Counted from the stretch's first letter, positions 48,051 to 60,660 are shown. The stretch: 64,000 nucleotides of DNA from Diabrotica undecimpunctata (GCF_040954645.1 NC_092812.1:5439001-5503000); one strand, 5' to 3'. Notes: a model not told the origin generated them from the sequence alone. Numbers and translations are program-made.

Positions 48051-48722
48051 TTTAGGTCGTTCACCATCAAGATCTTGGCAAGTTTTAATCACCATCTCAA
48101 CAAGCTCCTTTGGATACATAGATTTCGATGATTTCTCATTAGTATTCATAGAACAAATCGAAGCCACGGTAACACATTGTCTGCTCAAAGTTCTTTTACT
48201 TAACTTAATGGCAGTTTCCTTTAAATTCATAACACTTACAGGAACAACATCTAGAACCCTCACCAAAGCTTTTGCCGTTAGGAACTCGGCATTGTCCACA
48301 TCTTCGACCATCCTTAAACTTCCCTTTCGGCAGTAACCATCAGGTCTGGTCATCAGAATTTTCTCACTATTACCGGTTACTGTGACGTCACAAGTAGTTC
48401 ATAAGCTAATAACATCTTCTTTGTCTTCATGAAATGGCAACTCTTTACCACTGATCTTGAGAATTCCATTTTTGACATTCAATACAGCCCCAACTTTTCT
48501 TAGTAAATCCATCCCCAATAAAAACTCGTCTGAGATCTCTGGAATTAATACTCTGTGTTTCACTGTAGTATGGCCAATGGATGCTGACATATAAGCCTCG
48601 CCATATGTATTAATTAGCTTACCAGTTGCTGTTCTGAACCTTACTGTTGCAGGCGATAATTTAAGATGGCCTCGTACTACTTCTGGACGTGCAATAGTTC
48701 TTGTTGCACCTAAATCTACCAA
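48045..48722 (-). pseudogene. Gypsy aspartic protease and linker
   Basis: The ORF at 48722-48399 begins V-D-L-G-A-T-R-T-I, matching the D-T/S-G-A catalytic motif with Thr replaced by Leu. It continues F-R-T-A-T-G-K, H-R-V-L-I-P-E-I and F-L-L-G-M-D-L-L, the family's flap and I-L-G-x-D-F/L block. A linker ORF (48353-48045) follows before RT. The protease would cleave Gag-Pol; the substituted catalytic triplet suggests inactivity. Confidence 0.7.
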
Positions 48723-48859
48723 AAACTATCTACATTTATTATTGATACGACCCTCGATCTACAAGCTATGAATTCCGCCGGAGGACGTAATGTTAACAGT
48801 TACTATGGGGACTGTGTTTTTCAAGATCGGCAGTTGCACCTTAGTTCATAGTTCTAGTT

Positions 48860-49620
48860 TTACGACTGTTGTATCATTTTCTTGCAATTACGGCGAATGT
48901 GACCTACGTCACCACGATTCCAACATCTGAGCTCGCATCTCTTCGGCATCGTGTTACGAACTACTTTTCATACCATTTCTTCCAGACTTCCCTCAATTGG
49001 TTCGTCCCCTTTTTTCAATGGTTCTTACTCGATGGCTCCGTGAAGTTTAACTAGCTGTTTCATATTTTAAAGCAATAGAGAGCGCTTTATCTAGAACTTT
49101 CGGTCTTGCTAGTCGTAAAACTTTCTGTAATTCACTTTCTTTTAACCCATTGAAAAAAGTATCTACAGCATTTTCTTTCAAAATGATATCTGGTATCTCC
49201 GGATAAGCTAACCGCACTATACGAGCAACATCTATTTCAAACTCTTGCAAATTTTCACGTGCTCGTTGAATTCTACTTTTTAGTTGCGCCTTGTAGACTT
49301 ACTGTAAATGGGCATTTTCGTTACGTTTATCTAGCCGAGTGAACAAGATCTGATAATATTTTTTCTTGATCCTTAGGAATCAGTCTTAGGATATCCGCAG
49401 CATCACCTCGTAAAACAGCAGCATGTCCAATGATTGGCTGTCGCAATAGCTTTAAATTTTCTCAGGTATATTAACCAAGAAGACTTTCCATCAAATGGTG
49501 GTAATTTGAATCCGATGAATGTTCGGTACAATATAGATTGAAAAATGCAATACATTTAGGTTGAGTTAACAAAATCCCGAACTAAGTCAGATTTGTAAAA
49601 GTTAAAAAGAGTTGAAAGAA
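48860..49620 (-). pseudogene. Gypsy gag with degenerate zinc knuckle
   Basis: On the minus strand: P-P-F-D-G-K-S-S-W-L (near 49490), R-G-D-A-A-D-I-L-R-L-I-P (49400), R-L-D-K-R-N-E-N-A-H-L-Q (49330), I-Q-R-A-R-E-N-L-Q-E-F-E (49270), then the ORF to 49047 with V-R-L-A-Y-P-E-I-P and F-F-N-G-L-K-E-S-E-L. Further down C-W-N-R-G-D-V-G-H-I-R-R-N-C is a CCHC knuckle with its second Cys changed to Arg. Different from the gag at 17 kb. Confidence 0.7.
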
Positions 49621-50540
49621 GAGAAGTATGAAGGGGTTAAAATTCTCTGCAATAAAAGAAATTTCACTAAAAGAGTTTCTTGAAATGTGTTACATACTTA
49701 AACATCTGAATGCTCTCAATAAGAGAACTGACATTAGTAACTTGCTCCAAAGCTATTATTCTTTAATTTTGCAGAACTAAATTATATTCTGTTCCTTTAT
49801 ACAATTTTCAGTAACTGATATTTAATAATTACTATACATTTCTTACCTTAATGATTCCTTAAATTAATAATTAAGTAGATTAATAACAATAAATAAATAA
49901 TTAAATATTGTATACTATTCTATAACTTCATTTACCCAGTTATTTTGTTGGATATATTTATCCACAAATAAACAATTAGGAATTATTCATATGAATCGTT
50001 AGTGCTTTATTTAAGCACTAGGTTGTGTCCTCTCATGTTGGTGGAAAGTTGAGATCCACATTATATGATAGAGGTATGTCCTCACAGATTAATGCAGTTG
50101 AGATCTACATTAATGATAGAGATGTTTTTGTTAAATCCTTGTTCACTTCATTGATGTCAAATTACACTAACTTTGGAAATATCCTGGTATCTCAACTGAT
50201 TTAAAATTACCGCTCTGTTAGGTCGAGCTGTATGGACTGTCACTATTGTTTTTCAGGTATACTCGTATTTTCGAATCCACTCATAGTAATTATCATACAT
50301 TCAAACTAAAACTTATTGAGTAAGTAAACGCATTGTGCCTTTTGCCAGTAATCTTTCTTTGTCATTTATTGCTTAATAAAAGGCGATTAAATAATGTTAG
50401 CAAAAGTTAAATATAAACTACTATGATTTCTATTATTACTAAGTAATATCAGTGCTATTTTTGAAACTTATCAGTCATCCATATTAGGTATAATGTTTTT
50501 TGCTTAGTTACTTACACCAAAGCTTTTATTAATATGTCTG
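49621..50540. other. Expected gypsy LTR/leader zone; boundaries not found
   Basis: AT-rich. Contains a tandem duplication at 50027-50125. The 5' LTR of the gypsy element should lie here, but no second copy is available to define it. Confidence 0.35.
50027..50125. repeat. Imperfect tandem duplication (two units of about 50 bp)
   Basis: Both units begin TGTCCTC and contain AGTTGAGAT-C-ACATTA..GATAGAG. Divergence is about 20-25%. Confidence 0.7.
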
Positions 50541-50640
50541 TTCTTTAAACTCTTTTTTAACTTTTATAAAACTGACTTACTTTAAGTTTTTGTTAACTCA
50601 AACTAAATGTATTGTATTTTTCAATGTATATGGTTCATAA
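50541..50640 (+). repeat. Inverted copy of the gypsy gag leader
   Basis: GTTCTTTAAACTC..TTAACTTTTATAAA..GTTAACTCAAACTAAATG..TTTTTCAAT matches, at about 85%, the minus-strand leader and gag start at 49529-49620. It is a second, oppositely oriented scrap of the same family. Confidence 0.65.
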
Positions 50641-52904
50641 ATCAAACTATTTTCTTGACTTCCATCATATTACTGCTGCATATTTTATACCATATTTTAA
50701 TATTTTATTTCGTTTATTTAGTTATTTTTTACTTTTACTAACCAATTACACTAGAAAAAATAAAAAAAACCAAGAAACCATGATTGTATGATAGACATAT
50801 ACACCTGGAAATTCGCACACCAGCCATTATTACTTTCTCTCTATTATTATCATCTTCTCTTAACCTTTTACTTTCAAACAACCTTAAAAACCAACCTTTA
50901 CTCCATTCTACGAATATACGACTGTTTTAAATTCGGTTTAAGGTATCGATTTAACTGGTCCAATGTGCTGAATTGTACAATAGTAAATTCTCCCCATTTT
51001 TAAAATACTGTTATGACAGATATAAACCTTAGATTTAAATATGAAGTCATGATATAAATATAGAGTTGATAGTTTATAGAACAGTAGTTGTAATTCAGAT
51101 TTTGAAGTATATAATTACTATCATTAAGTTTAGTATTGTATACAAGTTGGTTTTTAGTAATTTAAACGAAGTGTAACAATACTTGAGTAATTTATTTAGT
51201 CGAATATTCAATTAGTATTAAAAACAACAATAAACTTACTTATTCTCTAATTTTCTTTCATTTCACGCATTTTATATATTGTTTGACGGATTTCAAATTT
51301 GCAACATTCGGAAAGATCTATAGTCTTTGGTTGTCGGCGAGATTTATATTGTGCGACATTTTGTTCACTTTGTCCACTTTTTTTTGCTTTTTGCAAAATC
51401 GACTTTACTATTGTTTAAAATACAGAGTGCATCACACACACGTTTATGTACGGACTAAACTGGTCGCAAAGGGCCCCCGTTGGTTTTCTCAGCATTTAAA
51501 TAAGAAAGTACATTAAATATAAAGTTGTCTACATCTAAAACACGTCGCGACATTTTTTACTTTAATAAACAAATACACTACACTAAAATCTTTCTTAACG
51601 GACACCTCTCTTCACCGGACACCTCTATACGGACGGTTTTTAAAACTAAAATCTGTCGGCGATATATGAAACTGTATGTAAATTTTCGTTACTTTTTAAT
51701 ATCTGTAACGACTCGATACTTTAAGTATCAATAGCCGGTATGTTATACCCGTTACTTTCGGAACTTTTAAGAGTACATCCAGTCAAAGCAAACAAATATT
51801 TAAAACCAACAAAGTGAAATATTAGATTCTTTTTCTGGTTTCTGAACCATCGTTCTGCCAATTTCTTTTCATTTATATTAAAAATAATATATTTCTTTTA
51901 TTACAGTTGTAGTATCTAATAAAGTAATAAAATAGTCTAATATCAAAGAAACCCGACACGCCTCTTTGGTGTTTATATTTCACCGAAATCCAACCCAAAT
52001 GTCTGATGAACACATTTGGCTTCATAGACATTATTGTATTTATTTGTAGGAGCGTTTGCGTAAAAATTTTTTTTATTTTCAGATTAAATTTCACAATAAA
52101 TTTTGCGTCTAACTCAACATCTATTATCTGAAATAATTTTAGTTTATATGTCACACTAACAGTAGATACTTTTTATTGAAATAATAATTAGACCAATTTA
52201 CTTTCATACTTCTACTTGCACAGTAAAATATTCGTTGTCGCAATAATCCAAAACAGTCGTATATTCGTGGAATAACCTATACAAACCTACCTTAAGTAAA
52301 TACTGATTCAATCACATACAAAGACAAGCCGACCTTCAGGTAAAAGGCCCTTCAGGTACTTAATACCCCTGACATAGGTTAAAAGAAACAAACTCGCGAA
52401 ATCTGAGCATTGAGGTCACCTAATGACAAACGTAGGCTCGATGACCAGACCCTTTGCACACTCAGCCGGCGAGAAGAACAAAATTTATTTTGCCAATTCG
52501 GCAACTGAGTAACCGAGCCCACACAATCCGGACGGTCGGTGGCTCGTTGTCTTCAACACATATTTTTTTTGGACACAAGTCAAGTAATAAGTAATTTTAG
52601 TTATTCATAGGGAGAAAAAATCTTCTAGCTACTTCTAAAATCAGGTAGCGTAATGTCTCTTTGCACTGGGCATCCAAAGCACAAGTACAAAGCCTTCGTA
52701 TTCGTTATTTCCTGAGATTGGGAAGGGTGGTGATAAAGCTTGGGTGTCAAATAGGTACAACTTCATTCCGAAGTGTGACCGGTTTGATATTGGGATATGT
52801 GAGTCCCACTGTTGCATTGGAACACACATGTCTCTCGGAACTGAGTTGTACACATTTGTGTGTATGCGATAATTTCGTATCTTTATATTGTTGGTATAGA
52901 AGCA
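50641..52904. other. AT-rich interval with a possible pogo-type end
   Basis: No gene recognised. Near 51597-51640, CGGACACCTCT occurs twice, followed by ACGGACGG, a pattern seen in ends of pogo/Tigger-like elements. 52640-52900 is open in several frames but unassigned. Confidence 0.35.
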
Positions 52905-54060
52905 TCCATGACCATGTTTTTACACTCAAGCATGTAATACAAAATGCACGAAATATAAGCACGGAACTATACCAAGCCTTCATAGACCTCGAAAAAGCAT
53001 TTGATAGAACCCCGCGAACCGAAATAGACAAAAGCCTAAGAAACAAGGAAGTAGACAGCAAACTCAGAAAAGCTATTATGAGCCTATACAAGAACACAAG
53101 AAAGAGAGTAAGAAGAGATAATATGGAATCAGAAGAGTTTAGAGTCAATGATAGCTTACGACAAGGAGGTGTGCTAGGCCTCATTATGTTCAATATTGTA
53201 CTAGATGATGTAATGAAGGAAACTAGAGAAGAAACATCAAGAATATTTGTTGAACATAGAAACCTGGAAATGATACAGATAGCGGAGTGCGCATTTTCAG
53301 ATGACCTCGTCATATTTGGAAGAAACGAGGACGCACTTAAGAGAAACCTACAGATATGGAGAAATAAACTCGAAAAACGTAACCTGAGAATTAATGAAAG
53401 TAAAACCAAGGTCATGGTATGTGGGAAAACAGACCAACATACAAACATTAAAATCAATAACTATACTTTAGAACAAGTCGAAACCTTTAAATACCTGGGA
53501 GTGCAACTAGAGAGTACGGGTACACAAGAAGCAGAGATAAACAATCGAATAGCAAACGCTTCCCGGATATACCACGCAATTAAGAGCACATTCCTATCGA
53601 AAAAAGAAGTATCCCAAAAAGCAAAGATAGCTATCTACAACACAGTTTTTGTACCTATCTTAACATTTGGATGTGAAAGCTGGACGCTCACCACCAGACT
53701 AAAAAATAAACTGCAAAGTATTTCAATGAAGTATCTAAGAAGAGTACTAGGGGTGACCAGAATGGACAGGATACGGAACGATAAAATAAGAGAACGCCTT
53801 AAAGTCCAATCAATAGAGAAGAAAATCGAAGAAGCCCAACTGAGATGGTACGGCCACATGGTAAGGATGGATAAAAAAGCCAAGTTAAACAAGTGTGGGA
53901 AGCGAGAAGAACCTCGAAAAGACCGAGGGGCAGACCCATGAAGACCTGGGATGATGAAATTGCCGCCATCCTAGACAGGAGAGGAGTCACCAAGGAGCAA
54001 GCGAAGAAATTGGCAAGCTTGTATATGAAACCTAAAAAGAGACTTTACACCCAACACCTT
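52905..54060 (+). pseudogene. 5'-truncated LINE ORF2 (RT to C-terminus)
   Basis: Begins abruptly with H-D-H-V-F-T-L-K-H-V-I and continues A-F-I-D-L-E-K-A-F-D-R (RT motif A), S-L-R-Q-G-G-V-L-G (motif B, P changed), A-F-S-D-D-L-V-I-F (motif C, Ala-Asp-Asp changed to Ser-Asp-Asp), then F-K-Y-L-G-V-Q-L, T-F-G-C-E-S-W-T-L, L-R-W-Y-G-H-M-V-R-M and, in another frame, R-G-R-P-M-K-T-W-D-D-E-I. The frame is fused to unrelated sequence from 52661, giving a spurious 426-codon ORF. A (TA)n tract follows near 54080. Mostly uninterrupted, so relatively recent. Confidence 0.85.
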
Positions 54061-54078
54061 AGGGTAGAAGGGTTATTG

Positions 54079-54079
<1 letters not shown>

Positions 54080-54159
<80 letters not shown>
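54080..54159. repeat. (TA)n tract between two LINEs
   Basis: 80 bp of TA repeat between the 3' end of the plus-strand LINE and the truncated ORF2 of the minus-strand LINE. Confidence 0.95.
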
Positions 54160-54163
<4 letters not shown>

Positions 54164-55063
54164 AGTGGAAGTTAATTTTCTGCGTCGGGCTGTTTCCTGG
54201 CACGCTTTGTCCCACCAAGGTTTTGGAATGTGATGTTTGTTGGTAATATTCGTGTATTGTGGTATTGCTGTATTGGCTGAGAAGTAGAAATTTTCAATTA
54301 GATCACCATACGTCCTGGGTTGATTTAGAGATGTAAAGAGTGATGAATACAAATTCCAATCTGCTTTGTTGAAATTCCAGATTTTGTGTAGTCTCTTGGT
54401 TTCTTTTCCCTTTGGGTGATAAATTGAAAAGATAATGGGTAGGTGGTTTGATCCATGGGGATCTTGTAAAACATTCCAATTCAGTAGCGCTATAATATCT
54501 TGAGTACATATTGTGAGATCTATTGCAGATGCTCGTGAATGTATGGTTAAAGGAACAAGAGTGGGTGAACCGTCATTTAAAAATACAAGGTTACACTGCT
54601 CGATAGCATCCAACAATGATTTTCCAGATGTGTCATCAACTTCACAGCCCCATGCGACATTGTGCGCGTTAAAGTCACCTCCCAAAATAAAGGGTTTTGG
54701 TATAATTTTAAAAAAGGATAGCCATTGCTGTGTTGTTGTTTTGTTTTTCGGTTCATTATATAGGGATACAAGATGAATGGTTTTATTTGTTGATGGTAGT
54801 TTAAAGGAAATACATGTGTAAGTAATAGGAATATTTATGTTAAATCTAATTTCTTGACATTTAATATTTGTTTTCAATAAAATAGCTGACCCACCATATC
54901 CATCTATACGATCTGTTCTAAAGCAATTAAAGTTTTTAAAGTTATAATACAAGCCAGGCTTAAACCATGTCTCCGATAATAAGGCAATATGAATTTGATT
55001 TTGATGGAGTAAAAATTCTAAATTTACTTTATTTGAGACTGCCGAACGACAGTTCCATTGCAA
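54160..55063 (-). pseudogene. LINE ORF2 endonuclease, truncated before RT
   Basis: Starts M-Q-W-N-C-R-S-A-V-S-N-K at 55063, 17 bp after the ORF1 stop. APE-type endonuclease: I-A-L-L-S-E-T-W-F (Glu), G-G-D-F-N-A-H-N-V-A-W-G (Asp/Asn), A-I-D-L-T-I-C, and D-P-H-G-S-N-H-L-P-I, where the usual S-D-H has become S-N-H. It reads open through K-P-W-W-D-K-A-C and then falls into the (TA)n tract. No RT follows. Confidence 0.8.
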
Positions 55064-55080
55064 AACATTTAATTTTGAGT

Positions 55081-56605
55081 TTAGGTCTGCGAATTTGATA
55101 ACACATCTGGATTTATATGTTTACTAATTAGTTGGATGATTTCTGATTTAGAAACATTTAAATTATTTGTTTGTTGTAGAGAATTAACAATTTTCATAAC
55201 CAATTCTAAAATTACATTAATTATACTAGGATCTAGGACCTCTGACTGTCGATCTGTGATAATTGTTTTTTTGTATTGAGGGCTACTTAATATTCCTCCC
55301 GAAGTACTGGGAACATTAACCTGAGAAATAATCTCTTTTCTGATCTGTTCAGATGGATCAGGAGTATTTGGTCTTGGCCTTTTATTAGATTTATCTTTTA
55401 ATTCGTTTGAGCTACTGTTATAAAGCAAATGGGAAGCAAATTGTTTTTTAGAGTTGACTTTTGGAATATTCTGAACAGAAGTAGAGGAAGAACTAGATTG
55501 TAAATAGGTAGAAGAAGTGGGTTGAACAAGTAAGTCAGATGGATGGCTCGTATTGCTTTTATTTAAAATATCTGCATAGGAAGTTTTGGGAACCTGTTTA
55601 TTAGCATCAAAAAAGTTTATGTTGGAAAAACTCATAGCTTCCTTAATTAATTTTTGTCTCTTAAACTCTGGACACACTGATAAATTTGTTGTATAGTGAT
55701 TTCCTTGGCAACTGAAACATTTTGGGATATAGTCATTTATTTGGCAATCTTTTGTATTATGTGACTCTTGGCATTTAGCACATCTTGGGCGACCTTTACA
55801 CTGACTACCCAAATGCCCATATCTGAGGCAATGAAAACATATTAAAACTTTTTGTGTATAGTGTTCAACCTCTTTAATAACTTTATTTATTGAAATATAA
55901 CGCGGCAATATCTGAGATTTAAAGGAAACAATACACGATTTTGTGGGAACGTAAATTATTTTTTTTTGAATCATTTTCAATTACTCCCTGTTTGCGTTTA
56001 ATTCGCCGAACGTTTACAATTTCAAAGTTACAATGACTATCATATTGTTTAATTTTTGATTTTACATATTCTTCAGAAAATTCTGTATCAATATCTCTAA
56101 TTATCCCTTGTCGGAATAGAATGAATTTAGGTATATACAATTCTAAGTTATTTGTAACAAATACTGATGAATTTTTTTGATTTATTAAATAATTTGCATT
56201 TTTGTAGTCTGTTAATTTAATCCTAATTCTATTACGACCTATAGAATCAATATTTGTAATTTTTGAGTCCAATTCAGGAAACGCAGAAAGAATAATGTCA
56301 CCAACTCTTAAAGCATTTAACTTACCGGTGAAAGATTCCGAGCAATTTTCTACGTAAACATGATATGGTCCGGTATCTTTATTTGTATATAAATAAACCT
56401 GTCTATTATTTACCTTCTCATTAACGTTAGAAACATTATCGTTTTTTCCCAAAGAATTAGACATTAAATTTGTACTTACATTCTGGTTCTCTTGTTTTTG
56501 TGAAATTGTTTCCATATTTGTAAATTCCATCATACCAACCTGATTTTCATCTTTATCATAAGGGGGAGGGTCAGGGGGCTTGCTGCCCCCATTTAATTTA
56601 CTCAT
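55081..56605 (-). pseudogene. LINE ORF1 with three CCHC-type knuckles
   Basis: The ATG at 56605 starts M-S-K-L-N-G-G-S-K-P-P-D. Two RRM-like segments follow, with V-N-N-R-Q-V-Y-L-Y and R-N-R-I-R-I-K-L. Near 55975 the frame breaks at an A-rich tract and continues with C-F-H-C-L-R-Y-G-H-L-G-S-Q-C, C-A-K-C-Q-E-S-H-N-T-K-D-C and C-F-S-C-Q-G-N-H-Y..C, then a Ser-rich low-complexity region and a C-terminal helix to a stop at 55081. The I-factor/Jockey group has this layout. One frameshift is the only obvious break. Confidence 0.8.
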
Positions 56606-57556
56606 CTTTATGAAAAAACACCTATAGTTTCACCAAAATTAATTGTTTATCGCAAAAACAAATAGGAAAAAAGTTTTGTTATCGATACTATTAACGCCGA
56701 TAATTTACACACGTCCGATCGATTTGAATTCTACCGAACAACTGAATGCCAATTTGTTTTGAGTTTAAATAACCGTTGATTCCGAGTGTGTACTTGAACG
56801 AGGTAACATCGTATCAGTGTTTTGCTCCGAGTTTTAGTGCTTTTGTGAGACCTAACGACTAATTTTAAATACTAGTAAGACCAAACTTTACTGTATGTAT
56901 TGATATAATAATTCTAAAATTAAAAAAGTCTATAGCACTTCACATAAACAAAAATCTTATTTATTTAGATGTATAATTAACATCATTTTACAAATTTTTT
57001 GTCTTCTCCCCTTTCTCTATATTTTATTATATCGCGAATGTATATAAATCGATTTTAGATAGCAATATTTACTGCATATTACTGATTACCTTTTCTGTTT
57101 ATAATCTAATCTTGTACCCTAAAATAAATTCAAAGTAATCTTTTTTGATTTTTAATAAGAATTTTTTCAGCAGCTAGTGCTTGGATTCTCATAAAATCTA
57201 AATTAGCATATTGAAAGGGTGCAGGATACAAGCGAAACATTTAATTCCAAAACGTGCCTTCCTAAAAAATACACATATCTAAGTATATAACGTGAGGAAA
57301 GAGAGCGATCAAGACATTCTGAACTAAATTGGAAGGGGAAAAACCGTTATCAGAAAATTGCATCTGATATTAGGGAACAGCAAAATAAGTAGATACAAAA
57401 TAAAGCATGTAACGCGTTTATAGAAACACAATTATATAATCAGGAGATTTCTTCTGCATTGGAGAAGATCAATTTTTGAGTCATGAAGTATATTTTGTGT
57501 TTCAAATTGTGATTTGGAGATTTAACGAATACGTTGTAGATATTGATTTTTTTTAA

Positions 57557-57557
<1 letters not shown>
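56606..57557. other. LINE 5' leader followed by AT-rich DNA
   Basis: The 250 bp upstream of the ORF1 ATG probably contain the LINE's internal promoter and leader. The rest is unassigned. Confidence 0.35.
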
Positions 57558-57641
<84 letters not shown>

Positions 57642-57651
57642 TATATATATA
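57558..57651. repeat. (TA)n microsatellite
   Basis: TA array interrupted by a few TTTATA steps, ending at the mariner-like terminal repeat. Confidence 0.9.
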
Positions 57652-58274
57652 CAGTGTGTAAATTTTAAAACTTACAATGGGCTATATCTCACGAAAAAAA
57701 GTTAACATCGAAAAACGCTTGAAACCGTTTCTAGGATAGTAAGCTTAAACTAAAATGACATGAACGAAAACTCACCTCCATCAACCCCCTAGGCCCAACC
57801 CACCACAACCAAAATAGTTTAAATTACAAACCCCTACTAGTGATACATCACTGCTATCCAATGGTATAAATATTAATTATACAGGCTGAAGCAATATTTG
57901 TAAAAGTTTGGCTTAAATGGAAAATTTAAAGCGGTTTTTGTTGAACTACAAATTTGTTAAAAAATGTCAATTAAGTAAATGTTCAAAGTGGGTTCCGTTG
58001 TTTTGTAAACAATAATACAGCCTATTTTCAAATTCTGCACGAAATTTGTCAAACGTTGTTCTAGTAATAGCGCGACATGCTTGTGTAGTTATTTCTCGCA
58101 ATTCCCCAAGTAACGCAGGTTGAGTTTTATAAACAACTGACTTAAGGTAACTCCATAGAAAAAAGTCAGGTGGCGGTAAGTCTGGTAATCTCGGTTGCCA
58201 CTCCTCTCCTTTCAATCCATTTGTTCGGACAATTCGTATTCAACCAGTGCCTAAGTGGAGCTGCATGGTGAGGA
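57652..58274 (-). mobile_element. Truncated mariner-like element (3' half of transposase and one end)
   Basis: Left end CAGTGTGTAAATTTTAAAAC directly after TA. On the minus strand, H-W-L-N-T-N-C-P-N-K-W-I (from just after the second catalytic Asp), then after a frameshift R-L-P-D-L-P-P-P-D-F-F-L-W-S-Y-L-K-S (third catalytic block) and N-G-T-H-F-E-H-L-L-N to a stop at 57967. This is the C-terminus of an insect mariner/IS630-like transposase. It is cut off at 58274, where the tail of a LINE begins. Confidence 0.8.
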
Positions 58275-60190
58275 GTAGAGTAGAGTATTTATTTAACTAC
58301 ATAACGGATACAAATATTGTTTGTAGCAAGTCAAAAAAATACATAGAATTAAAAAAGGAATATAAAACGTAACTTTAATAAACACAACCAAGAACACATA
58401 TTAAACAAAAAAACATTTATGGCAAAGTTACGGTAAGCAGTTCAGTGGATATTCTGCAATGAGACATATATTCTTCTTAGCAGCAAAAACATTCTTTTAG
58501 AAGATATTTTTTATAACTTTATCGAAACTATTACAGCTTAGTTGTCAAATACTTTTTGATAAAATATTGTAATAGTTATAATTAAGACAATTTTTTTCTG
58601 AAAGACTTAATCTACAGCGATTTGTTCGTAGGTAGTGACAGTTTCGCGTGTTGTTAACAGGGACATCAGACTGCTTAATTAAATGGGCACATTTTCTGTG
58701 AATTTGCATTAGAACTGGAAATATCAACAGAGTAGGTAGCGAACATAATTTTTAATTTAATAAAGAAAGGTCGACAGTGTTCTAAATGACTAATCTCCGC
58801 TAAAATCTTGAGAGCTTTCTTTTGCATTCTAAAAATTTGAAGTGCAGTTATTGAATTGCTCCATATAATTACACCAGAGTTTTGGTGAGAGTAGAATAAA
58901 GAAACATACGTCATTTTTAATGTTTGAAAGTTGACAAACCTTGCTAATTGACGAATAAGAAATAATGAACTTGATAGCTTTCTCTTAAGTTGTAAGATAT
59001 GAGCGGACCAGTTGAATCGATTATCTATGGTGATTCCTAATAGTTTAACAGTCTCTTTGTTATCTAGATCATTGTGTAAATTACTTGCAGATATAACCAA
59101 ATTTTGCGTTTTATCAGAGTAAGTTTTAGTTTGTTTGCAGCAAACCATGAGCTAGATTTAGTAAAAACTTCCTCATGAGACATTTTTAAACCATCATTAT
59201 TTTTTCCTGATGTAACGTATGTGGTATCATCTGCGAATTGTATGGTTCTGTACGGAGATATGAATTTAGGCAAATCGTTGACATAAATCATAAACAAAAG
59301 AGGTCCTAAGACCAAACCTTGTGGGATTTCATGTTTTACGGGTAGAAAATCGGAGAGATAACCTTTAGACACTACCGCCTGGTATCGGCCGCCTGGTATA
59401 GATAAGAAGTTATAAGCTTAATAGAGATACCTCTGATTCCATAGTAATTTAATTTGTTGAGCAAAATGTCGTGTAAAACGCAATCAAAAGCCTTCGATAA
59501 GTCGCAAAGAGAAATTGCTATGCGATTACCGTGTTCAAGCTCCTTAATCACCTCGCTCACAACATTAAATACCGCGTTCGTAGTAGAACGAGCACTTCTG
59601 AATCCATATTGTGAGTTGCTAAAGTAATTATTTGACTCAAAATATAAATAAAATTATTATTTGATAACCTTTTCAGTCACTTTCAAAAAAGTACATAGTA
59701 ATAATTCTTATGGGTCTGCAATTGTCAGTTCGTGAGAAATCACCTTTTTTGTAGATTGGTAGTACTTTTGAGTATTTAAGTTCTTCTGAAAATACTCCAG
59801 TTGATAAAATTAAATTAATAAGATGAGTAAAAGGTGTTTAAACTATTTGGTAAGTTTCTTTTAAAATTTTGCTATTAATTTCGTGAATGTCCTTACAGTT
59901 AGAATTGCTAAGAAACTTTATTTGAGAGATCTCTTCTTCCACAACGGGACGAAAAACAATGACTTTCTCAGAGAAGGATAATTTCTATTATTGAAGAGGA
60001 CATCGACAATAGTGGGAAGAGACGTAATTATATTCTCTGCAATTGTAGTAAAGAATTTTGGAGGTAGATCAGATTGTACCGAACTGGATCTTATGTTGTT
60101 CCTTTCGAAATTTACTATTTTCCAGCAGTCTCTAGGTTTCTTATTGGAATTAGCAATAAAATTACAGTAAGCTGACTTTTAGTTATTTAT
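58275..60190 (-). pseudogene. Jockey/CR1-type LINE ORF2, decayed, with TACTC-repeat tail
   Basis: On the minus strand: N-S-N-K-K-P-R-D-C-W-K-I (near 60150), Y-G-F-R-S-A-R-S-T (59610), [11 protein letters not shown] (59510; motif A), I-P-Q-G-L-V-L-G-P-L-L-F (59310), I-Q-F-A-D-D-T-T-Y-V (59230; catalytic), then L-L-G-I-T-I-D-N-R-F-N-W and I-W-S-N-S-I (59040-58860). The 3' end reads ..AATACTCTACTCTACTCC (58290-58274), a short pentanucleotide repeat. Multiple frame changes. EN and ORF1 absent. Confidence 0.8.
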
Positions 60191-60232
60191 AATTGCCGAT
60201 TATATTCAAATTAGTATAGTGCTTCTAAAATT

Positions 60233-60275
60233 CAGATGTACATATTTCGCCTTATATAAGACTCATCAGAGCTCA
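60233..60275 (-). ncRNA. Hammerhead ribozyme candidate, canonical core
   Basis: On the minus strand: CTGATGA (60269-60263), stem II GTCTT-ATAT-AAGGC (60262-60249), GAAA (60248-60245), then TATGTACATC with a UC that could be the cleavage site. All invariant core residues are present. Stem III would be very short, as in PLE hammerheads. Flanks GCTTC and GAAGC can pair as an outer stem I. Confidence 0.55.
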
Positions 60276-60614
60276 TCAATAGGAAGCCCCAAACGTGGAA
60301 CCAAATGTTTTCCGTCAAGGAAGTAATCATACAATAAAGCATAAAGCTAAAAATAAAGCAAAAAGTAAGAATCCAAAGATTTTTACTACATGTTCGTAAC
60401 GAAAATTCAGACTCTCACTCAAATCTGTGCCTTCTAAAATATTCAAAACAAACAATGAAATAAATTGACCTGGGGAATCTACAATCGTATTCCACATCAT
60501 ATCGTTTCATCTTAGTAAGAAACTTTGATGAACTGGCTGCTAATACTCAAATACGAGTAAATAAAGATATAAAAATACCAGGTAAGATTTTATTTCACAT
60601 ATAGTGTTTCTACA

Positions 60615-60660
60615 ATTCGCTTATACATAATTTGTCCTATTTAGGACACATCAGAACGCC
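60615..60660 (-). ncRNA. Hammerhead candidate, degenerate second copy
   Basis: On the minus strand: CTGATGT (60654-60648, last A changed), stem II GTCC-TAAATA-GGAC (60647-60634), then AAAT instead of GAAA. A decayed sister of the 60233-60275 motif. Confidence 0.45.

Larger units (their letters stand above)
45479..49620 (-). mobile_element. Gypsy-type LTR retrotransposon internal region, decayed
   Basis: On the minus strand: gag (49600-49030), zinc knuckle (near 48920), protease, RT, RNase H and integrase, the gypsy order. All parts contain stops and shifts, and a GC-rich insert breaks the RNase H. LTRs were not identified. The integrase stops midway at the macro-domain sequence. Confidence 0.8.

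Noticed and set aside
52747..53457. 236-codon minus-strand ORF
   Set aside because: Antisense shadow of the LINE RT; Leu/Ser-rich without domain motifs.
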